Assembly (NCBI RefSeq): GCF_030462585.1
Contig: NZ_JASMRU010000002.1
Coordinates: forward strand, 124,001-188,000
Direction: 5' to 3'
Length of the DNA stretch: 64,000 nucleotides
Source: Pseudomonas sp. CAN1
GTDB lineage: Bacteria; Pseudomonadota; Gammaproteobacteria; Pseudomonadales; Pseudomonadaceae
Below the pieces are notes generated by a model, which saw only the letters and a program-made list of their open reading frames with translations, was not told the DNA's origin and did no database searches. Each line of letters begins with the position of its first letter. Positions within the stretch are counted from its first letter, which is position 1. This document shows positions 58,400 to 64,000 of this stretch, one piece after another. The translations under genes were made by a program, and so were the position numbers.

Positions 58400-60025
58400 G
58401 TGTCCTCATTCCCTCTTCCTTCCCATGTTCAGGCGGATTCCGCCCTGGCTCGTCAGACGCTTTGCGTCGCACTGGCGACCCTGCTGTTGTTCCTCTGTGG
58501 CGTGCAGGGCGATGCCTTCGTCGGCTTCGACTCGCGCTTCGCCCTGTTCGCCAAGGAAATGTTGCGCCACGGGCCCGGCTGGTTCCCGACCACCTACGGC
58601 GAGCCCTATCCGGACTACCCGGCAACCTCGACCTGGCTGATCTACCTGCTGTCGCTGCCGCTGGGCAAGGTCACCAGCTTCACCGCCTGGCTGCCGACGG
58701 CGCTGGCCGCGGCACTGTGCACGGGCATCGTCTACCGCCTGGTGGCGCCGCTGTCGCGCAGTTGGGCGCTGATCAGCGTGGCGATGCTGCTGCTGACCGC
58801 GACCTTTGTCAGCGAAACCCGGGCGATCTCCCTCGATCTGATGGTGGCAGCGGTGGGGCTGCTGGCCTTCCTGATTGCCTACGACAGCGCGCGGTACAGC
58901 CTGCCGGGCCTGCTCGTGCGTCTGCTGCCGCTGCTGTTCGTCGGCTTCGCCCTGCGTGGCCCGCTGGGGGTGGTGGTGCCGGCAGGAATGGTCTGCTGCC
59001 TGTTGCTGCTGGATCGGCGCTGGAAGGCCCTGCTGCTGTTCTGCCCGAGCGCCCTGGCCCTGTTGATCGGTTGCACCCTGGTGCTGCTCGCCTTGGCCCG
59101 CGTCGCCGGCGGCGAAGCTTTTGTCCAGGATGTTATTCACATGCAGGTGACCGGCCGCCTGGACGGCACCGCCGGCTCCAGTGACGTTCTGTATTACTTC
59201 CGCAGTTCGCTGGGCAACTACGCCCTGGTGTTCCCGCTGGCGCTGCCGGCCCTGCTGTTGCTCTGGAAGCGCCGGCAGGAGCCGGCGGCCCGCCTGGTGG
59301 CCGGCTGCGCGCTGGCGGCACTGGTGGTGATGGCCGGGCTGTCCGTGCCGCAGGCGAAGAAGGCGCGCTACATCATCGCGATGGCGCCCCTGGCGGCAAT
59401 CGTCGCCGGTTATCCGTTCATGGTCGCCGGCAGCCGTCTGGCCGGTGTCCTGCGTGCCGTGCTGCGCGGGCTCTGGCTGGTGTTTCCAGTGCTGCTGCTG
59501 GCGGGGCTGTGGTTCGCCTGGCGGCGTTACCCCGCGGAACTTGCCGGCCTCGGCTGGCGCCTGCCGCTGTGCATTGCCCTGCTGGCCGGGCTGCTGGTGC
59601 TGGCAGCACTGCGCTGGCGGCAACCGGCCGTTCAGGCGCTGTGCGCGGCGCTGGCCCTGTGGGGCGGCTACATCCTGGTGTTCGAGCCGGTCGAGCATCG
59701 ACTCTACGACTCGCAGGCCTTCTCCGCCGAAGTGGCCCGCCAGCTCGAAGCGCGTCCGTCGTCGCTGGTGCTCTACGGCATGGGCAAGGACGCGCAGGCG
59801 ATCAAGCTGATGGTCAACCTGGATCGCGACCTGCAACCGCAGTTCCCCGATACCCCGCAGCAACTCGCCGCCCTGCGCGGGCCGCTGCTGCTGATGGTTG
59901 AGGAGCGCGACCTGGCGCGTCTCGCCGCTGCGCTACCGGGCCTGCCCGACCCCTTGTTCAGTGGCCGTTTCAGCAACGATGAATACCGTCTGCTGCGCCT
60001 TGAGGGAGCGGGCACCTCGCCGTGA
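58400..60025 (+). CDS. ArnT/PMT-like integral membrane glycosyltransferase
   Basis: 541 residues from GTG 58400 (SSFPLPSHVQADSALARQT), about 11-12 transmembrane helices, GT-C fold like ArnT: first periplasmic loop FDSRFALFAKEMLRHGPGWFPTTYGEPYPDYPATSTW with the Asp-Arg region. Uses a polyprenyl-phosphate sugar donor to modify lipid A, LPS or a protein on the periplasmic face. An in-frame start at 58346 would add 18 residues; GTG follows GAGAGATCC. Overlaps the next gene by TGATG. Confidence 0.85.
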   Translation: MSSFPLPSHVQADSALARQTLCVALATLLLFLCGVQGDAFVGFDSRFALFAKEMLRHGPGWFPTTYGEPYPDYPATSTWLIYLLSLPLGKVTSFTAWLPTALAAALCTGIVYRLVAPLSRSWALISVAMLLLTATFVSETRAISLDLMVAAVGLLAFLIAYDSARYSLPGLLVRLLPLLFVGFALRGPLGVVVPAGMVCCLLLLDRRWKALLLFCPSALALLIGCTLVLLALARVAGGEAFVQDVIHMQVTGRLDGTAGSSDVLYYFRSSLGNYALVFPLALPALLLLWKRRQEPAARLVAGCALAALVVMAGLSVPQAKKARYIIAMAPLAAIVAGYPFMVAGSRLAGVLRAVLRGLWLVFPVLLLAGLWFAWRRYPAELAGLGWRLPLCIALLAGLLVLAALRWRQPAVQALCAALALWGGYILVFEPVEHRLYDSQAFSAEVARQLEARPSSLVLYGMGKDAQAIKLMVNLDRDLQPQFPDTPQQLAALRGPLLLMVEERDLARLAAALPGLPDPLFSGRFSNDEYRLLRLEGAGTSP

Positions 60026-61263
60026 TGAAGCCGCTTACGACCCTGCTCGCCGGCAGCCTGCTGCTGGCCGGCTGCAACGATTCCGATACCCAGGACCAGG
60101 TCGAGCGCAGCCAGGCGTTCTTCCGCCAGCATCCGCTGCCGGCGCTGCAGATCGTCCCGGGCGGAGGCAGCTTCGTGTTGCCGCTGCTGCCCGATACCCA
60201 GTACTACGCGGAGAACAACCACCGCGAGCGCCACCTGCTGCGCAGTGAGGAGCGTTATCCGGACCTGCCGTACGCGCCGGCCATGGCCTTCTTCGCCCAG
60301 ACCTTCTGGCTGGCGAAGAACGCCGAAGCGCTGCAGGTGCCGCTGGTGGTGCACCTGGGCGACGTGGTGGAGAACTCCGACGCCGCCAATCAGTGGTCGA
60401 CCGCCAGCGGCGCCATGCGCACCCTGGAAGAGCGCGGCGTGCCCTACAGCATCGTCACCGGCGAGCGCGACGTGCGCAGCGCGGCGACGCCGGATGACCA
60501 GCGCTCATTCCTCGATGAATTCAAGGACCACTTCGGCCCGCAGCGCGCGGCCTGGCAGAGCACCTATGTCGGCAGCGACCCCAAGGGGCTGAGCCAGGTC
60601 CACCTGTTCCAGCGCTATGGCCAGTCGTTCCTGCTGCTGGCGCTGGACTGGAGCCCGTCGGAAGCCACTCTGGCCTGGGCTCAGGGCGTGCTCGACGAAC
60701 ATCCCCACGTGCCGGCGATCCTGGTTTCGCACAACATCCTGCGGCGCAGTCCCGAGGGTGTGGTGGAGCTGTCCCGCGAGGGTAGCGCCAGCGGCCCGCT
60801 TCTGTGGGAGCGGCTGATCCGCCGCAACGACCAGGTCTTCCTCACCCTCAGCGCCCATGCCGATGGCGCAGCGCACACGCGGATGCTCAATGACCTGGGG
60901 CATAGCGTGGACATGGTGATGGTCGACTACCAGCACCAGTACCTGGGCGGCAACGGTCTGCTGCAGTTGCTGGAGCTGGACTTGCGGCGCAATCGCCTGG
61001 GCGCCCTGGCGCTGTCGCCCTGGGTGCTGTGGAAGCACCAGGTCTATCCGCAGTCCTACAAGCCCTGTGCTTCGCCGCAAGCGTTGCGCGATTGCGACCA
61101 GTTGATGCCGATGGACTCGCCGGGCTGGGAGAACCGCTTCCAGGTCGAGCTGGATTACCAGGCGCGCTTCGCCAGCTTCCAGGGCTACAGCGCGCAGCTA
61201 CCGCTGCCGCGCGATCAGGCTTCGTTGCTGGAGCAGCTGCAGGCGCAGCTCGCTCCGCGCTGA
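60025..61263 (+). CDS. Metallophosphoesterase-like lipoprotein with altered active-site motifs
   Basis: 412 residues from ATG 60025 (a GTG three bases earlier is possible). Lipobox LLLAGC (Cys17). Calcineurin-like order of motifs: PDTQYY (Asp near 57) in place of DxH, HLGDVVEN, TGERDV where GNHD is expected, ILVSHN and LSAHADG. The first-motif variant PDTQ is known in this superfamily, but Glu-Arg in place of Asn-His removes the usual catalytic base. Exported; coupled to the glycosyltransferase, so it may act on the same surface glycan or lipid. Confidence 0.82.
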   Translation: MKPLTTLLAGSLLLAGCNDSDTQDQVERSQAFFRQHPLPALQIVPGGGSFVLPLLPDTQYYAENNHRERHLLRSEERYPDLPYAPAMAFFAQTFWLAKNAEALQVPLVVHLGDVVENSDAANQWSTASGAMRTLEERGVPYSIVTGERDVRSAATPDDQRSFLDEFKDHFGPQRAAWQSTYVGSDPKGLSQVHLFQRYGQSFLLLALDWSPSEATLAWAQGVLDEHPHVPAILVSHNILRRSPEGVVELSREGSASGPLLWERLIRRNDQVFLTLSAHADGAAHTRMLNDLGHSVDMVMVDYQHQYLGGNGLLQLLELDLRRNRLGALALSPWVLWKHQVYPQSYKPCASPQALRDCDQLMPMDSPGWENRFQVELDYQARFASFQGYSAQLPLPRDQASLLEQLQAQLAPR

Positions 61264-61264
61264 A

Positions 61265-61801
61265 TCAGGCTTCGCGGCGCAGCAGCCGGCGCAGGCCGAT
61301 GCCGCCGATAGCCACCAGCAGGCAAGGCAGCCAGACCCAGCGCGCCTCCGAGATCAGCACCTCCAGCCCGCGTGCGCTGAGGAAGCGCGACAGGCCAATA
61401 GGCGACACTTCGATGGGATGGAAGGGCAGGAAGTAGCGCTGCTGGCTCCAGGGCCAGAACCAGGCAACGCCCAAGCCGCCATCGGTCATGGCGTCCAGCA
61501 CGCTGTGTGAGGCGGTCGCCAGGCCGATCCACAGGCCGGCTTTCAGTGGGCCGCTGCTCAGCAGGCGGCAGCAGAGCGCGCCCAGCAGGCCGATGCAGGC
61601 GGCGAACAATAGCGAATGGCTGAAGCCGCGATGGCCGAAAGCGTCGTTGTAGGCGATGCCCAGCTTGAAGGCGACCACGTCGAGGTCGGGCAGGCAGGCA
61701 GCGAGCATGCCCGCCAGCAGCAGGCGCGGCGGAATGATCCGCGAGCCGAGTGCCAGGCCGACGGCCAGCGCCGGCAGGGGATGGGTGATCAGGGTGGTCA
61801 T
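61265..61801 (-). CDS. YdjM-family (DUF457) inner membrane metal-dependent hydrolase
   Basis: 178 residues, four to five hydrophobic segments. Conserved family motifs: ACLPDLDVVAFKLGI, HRGFSHSLLFA (paired His) and HSVLDAMTDGG, together a membrane-embedded metal site. Often annotated as LexA-regulated YdjM-like; no LexA box is visible upstream here. Converges on the metallophosphoesterase gene with one base between the stops. Confidence 0.88.
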   Translation of the reverse strand: MTTLITHPLPALAVGLALGSRIIPPRLLLAGMLAACLPDLDVVAFKLGIAYNDAFGHRGFSHSLLFAACIGLLGALCCRLLSSGPLKAGLWIGLATASHSVLDAMTDGGLGVAWFWPWSQQRYFLPFHPIEVSPIGLSRFLSARGLEVLISEARWVWLPCLLVAIGGIGLRRLLRREA

Positions 61802-61850
61802 GGAATCCTTTCCACGTGGGGCCCGGCGGCGGCCCCTCTACTGTTGGGGG

Positions 61851-63407
61851 TCAGGTGGTGCGCAGCGCGCGCATGCGCGACAGCTGGCGTTCCAGCATCG
61901 ACGGGTAGGGTTCCTTCAGCCATTCCACGCAGCAGGCGTTTTCCGGGCTGGCGATCGGGCGGATGCGTGCCCGCTCGCGGACCTTGTCATCGTCGCCGAT
62001 GGCTTTTTCCACCAGCAGCAGGTTGCGGCTGTGCTGGCTGAGCGCCAAGGCGTCCTGTGCAGCGGTATTGGCCAGCAACTCGGCCTGCTCCAGGTCGGCG
62101 ACGTCTTCACCCAATACCAGGCCCAGTTGCAGTTGCAGGGTGATGCCGCTGTCGGCGACTTCGATCTGCAGGGCGTGACCCAGGGCGCGCATCAGCTCGC
62201 CGCAGCACAGTGCGTTGGTGAGGTATTCCTCGTCCTGGTCACGGCTGTGGAAGAGGATCAGGCTGCCGCCGTCGCTGAGGGTGTAGAGCGTGCCCTTGTA
62301 CAGGCGCGCGGCCTGTTCCAGGCAGTCGCGGTAGCGTTGCAGCAGGTCGACCAGGCGCGGGCGCGGCAAGCGGCGCAGTTGCTCCTGGGCGCCCAGTTGC
62401 ACGGCCAGCACGGCGCTGGTGCCGGCGGCAACCGGCTCAGGCTCGGCCTCTTCTTCCTCGACGCCGATTTCGTCTTCGGCTTCCGCCCGGGCGGCAGGCT
62501 CGAATTCTTCTTCCTCGGGGAAGTCCTCGTCGGCAGCCGGCTTGCGGCGGGCGGCGGGGGCGAGCAGTTCGTCGTCGGAGAAAATGTTCTCGTCGAATTC
62601 GTGTTCGTCGATGGCGACGGTGTCGTCCAGCAGCGGCTCCTTGGCGGCTGCCTTGGGCGCGGCTTTCGGGCGCGGGGCAGGGGCGCTGACCACCGGCTCC
62701 GGCGCCGGCGGCTTCTCCGGCACCAGGCGCGATTGCAGCTGGCGGGCGAGGTCGCCGATCTCGTTCTGCAGGTCGGCGCCCGGCGCGGGGTCATCCGGGT
62801 CGCGCAGCCAGACACGAAGCTGTAACAAGGGTGTGGAAATCTGCCGGCCCAGACGCAAGCCGAAGGTCAGGGTGAGCAGCAGCAGGATCAGGCTGATCAG
62901 CCCCATGCTCTGCAGGCTGACGGTCATCGGCTGCTCGAACTGGTGCATGTCGAGGCTGATGCGCAGATGCCCGGCGATCACTTCCTGGAAGGTGATCGGC
63001 GTCGAGTACAGGCCTTCGGCGTCGCCCAGCAGGCCCTGCTTGGGCCGTGTGCCGGACTCGGCGAGGATGCGGTTGTCCACGCTGTAGATGGCGGCGTGGG
63101 CCACCAGCGGGTTCTTCGTCAGGTTGTTGAGCAGCACGTTGAGGCTGAGGATGTCGTTGGACACCAGCAGCTCGGTGGCGGACTGCGCCGTCTGGGTGGT
63201 CAGGCTCTGACCCAGGGCGTCGGCCTGCTGCTGCATGGCCTGCTTGAACTGCATGCCCATCACCCAGGCGTAGATCACCAGGGCGGCCGCCACCAGCAGC
63301 AGGCCGTGGATGGCGATCCGCAGGGCAATCGGCACGCGCCGCTGGCGCAGGGCGTGGAAGAGCAGCAGGAAGAAATTGTCGGGCTTGACGGAGGTGGGCC
63401 GGGTCAC
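61851..63407 (-). CDS. AhpA/YtjB family membrane protein
   Basis: 518 residues. A short cytoplasmic start, transmembrane helix at about 30-50, a periplasmic domain (residues 50-165), a second helix (LISLILLLLTLTFGLRLG), a HAMP-like ISTPLLQLRVWL segment, a long Pro/Ala/Glu-rich acidic linker (about 230-330) and a C-terminal domain resembling a degenerate class III cyclase/GGDEF-like fold (SAVLAVQLGAQEQLRRL, LYTLSDGGSLILFHSRD). No catalytic Asp pair is recognisable. Located divergently from serB as ytjB is in E. coli. Confidence 0.87.
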   Translation of the reverse strand: MTRPTSVKPDNFFLLLFHALRQRRVPIALRIAIHGLLLVAAALVIYAWVMGMQFKQAMQQQADALGQSLTTQTAQSATELLVSNDILSLNVLLNNLTKNPLVAHAAIYSVDNRILAESGTRPKQGLLGDAEGLYSTPITFQEVIAGHLRISLDMHQFEQPMTVSLQSMGLISLILLLLTLTFGLRLGRQISTPLLQLRVWLRDPDDPAPGADLQNEIGDLARQLQSRLVPEKPPAPEPVVSAPAPRPKAAPKAAAKEPLLDDTVAIDEHEFDENIFSDDELLAPAARRKPAADEDFPEEEEFEPAARAEAEDEIGVEEEEAEPEPVAAGTSAVLAVQLGAQEQLRRLPRPRLVDLLQRYRDCLEQAARLYKGTLYTLSDGGSLILFHSRDQDEEYLTNALCCGELMRALGHALQIEVADSGITLQLQLGLVLGEDVADLEQAELLANTAAQDALALSQHSRNLLLVEKAIGDDDKVRERARIRPIASPENACCVEWLKEPYPSMLERQLSRMRALRTT

Positions 63408-63441
63408 AGCGGGCTCGGTCTTCTTTAAGGGCAGAGCCGGC

Positions 63442-63469
63442 AGTATAACGAGGCCCTCCCGAGGGGCAA
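63442..63469 (-). promoter_or_regulatory. Promoter candidate for the AhpA/YtjB gene
   Basis: On the minus strand TTGCCC (63469-63464), 16-nt spacer, TATACT (63447-63442), placing the start about 28 nt before the ATG. Confidence 0.5.
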
Positions 63470-63617
63470 AGCGCCGCAGGCGCTGTCAAGGCGGCTAAAG
63501 TCGGCGTCCGTCGGCCAGCGTGGGCTCATTCCGATCGACGGCCCTGCCTTGCGGGGCGGCTGGAGCGACGGAAAGCAGGTAGAATGGCCGCCTTTTTTCC
63601 ATGGCGGAGACAGCGCC

Positions 63618-64000
63618 TTGCGCGAGATCGTCCTGATCAATATCACCGGGGAAGACCGCCCCGGCCTCACCGCGGCCATTACCGGCGTCCTGGCGCAGGG
63701 TGGCGTGAATATCCTCGACATCGGCCAGGCGGTGATCCACGACACCCTGTCCTTCGGCATCCTGGTAGAAATCCCGGATGAAGAGCGGGCCTCGTCGGTG
63801 CTCAAGGACGTGCTGTTCACGGCCTACAAGCTCGACCAGCAGGTGCGCTTCACGCCGGTGTCCGAAGATGATTACCGCCAGTGGGTCGGTGGCCAGGGCA
63901 AGCCCCGCCACATGGTCACCCTGCTGACGCGCCGGGTGACCGCCGAGCAGCTGCAGCGGGTCAGCTCGATCACTGCCAAATACGGCCTGAACATCGACCA
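63618..64000 (+). CDS. serB: Phosphoserine phosphatase, N-terminal part (cut by window edge)
   Basis: 127 codons visible of a two-domain SerB; last step of serine synthesis. The visible part is the regulatory N-terminal ACT region: REIVLINITGEDRPGLTAAITGVLAQGGVNILDIGQAVIHDTLSFGILVEI. The HAD phosphatase domain lies beyond the window. TTG start with GGCGGAG 9 nt upstream; the ATG at 63601 is out of frame. A TAGAAT -10-like box at 63580-63585 lies 33 nt upstream. Confidence 0.95.
   Translation, partial: MREIVLINITGEDRPGLTAAITGVLAQGGVNILDIGQAVIHDTLSFGILVEIPDEERASSVLKDVLFTAYKLDQQVRFTPVSEDDYRQWVGGQGKPRHMVTLLTRRVTAEQLQRVSSITAKYGLNID

Noticed and set aside
63601..63617. ATG 63601 as serB start
   Set aside because: Not in frame with the ACT-domain coding sequence; TTG 63618 gives the conserved N-terminus.

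Overview
The window is chromosomal DNA from a GC-rich Pseudomonas. Protein content and gene order follow the LPS-core region of P. aeruginosa (aceF-aceE / glnE / waaF-waaC-waaG-waaP ... msbA, hldE, waaA, tolC, thiC, cpdA, parE, parC, serB). Details differ from what I recall of P. aeruginosa PAO1: no ilvE between glnE and waaF, mig-14/dnpA placed after msbA, and a different gene set between the XRE-cupin regulator and tolC. There are also abundant REP elements with the core GTAGGAGCGAGCTTGCTCGC. The P. nitroreducens/citronellolis/knackmussii neighbourhood is my best guess; species is inference only. No tRNA, rRNA, prophage, insertion sequence or CRISPR array is visible.

Layout. 1-4017: pyruvate dehydrogenase aceE-aceF (minus; aceF runs off the left edge), divergent from glnE (4261-7206); two FadR-type operator sequences lie in the divergent region. 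7482-18468: LPS core operon: heptosyltransferases waaF and waaC, glucosyltransferase waaG, four consecutive LPS-kinase-fold genes (waaP and three relatives, the last with two kinase-like halves), a carbamoyltransferase, a GT4 glycosyltransferase and Ssg, followed by the rhamnosyltransferase wapR (to 19445). 19405-21281 (minus): O-antigen ligase waaL and another small kinase, waaL overlapping wapR tail to tail. 21380-27127: lipid A flippase msbA, mig-14, dnpA and hldE (ADP-heptose supply).

27397-36299: a complementary pair of acyl-CoA dehydrogenase subunits, a Nudix-like hypothetical, an FAD oxidoreductase/aldo-keto reductase pair, an SMR pump divergent from a LysR regulator, and Kdo transferase waaA. 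36547-41946: a metabolic island comprising an XRE-cupin regulator, a trimethylamine-dehydrogenase-like oxidoreductase, a cupin, an orphan PotD-like binding protein preceded by a possible 55-aa ORF, and a class II aldolase behind a strong terminator. 41947-42487 is a repeat-rich stretch with a predicted three-way-junction structure.

42530-47708: tolC, then a TPP riboswitch controlling thiC and probably the HMP transporter cytX. 47895-57351: a lipoprotein and the conserved aspP-yqiB-cpdA-yqiA-parE series, a phytase-like secreted protein, a retropepsin-like protease and parC. 57488-64000: an auxiliary lipoprotein, an ArnT-like glycosyltransferase with an atypical metallophosphoesterase lipoprotein, a YdjM-like membrane protein, the AhpA/YtjB protein and, divergent from it, serB (cut at the right edge).

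The coherent theme is outer-membrane/LPS assembly interleaved with housekeeping genes. The most unusual material is the 37-42.5 kb island with its regulatory DNA, the two half-complete acyl-CoA dehydrogenases, and the paired operators between aceE and glnE.
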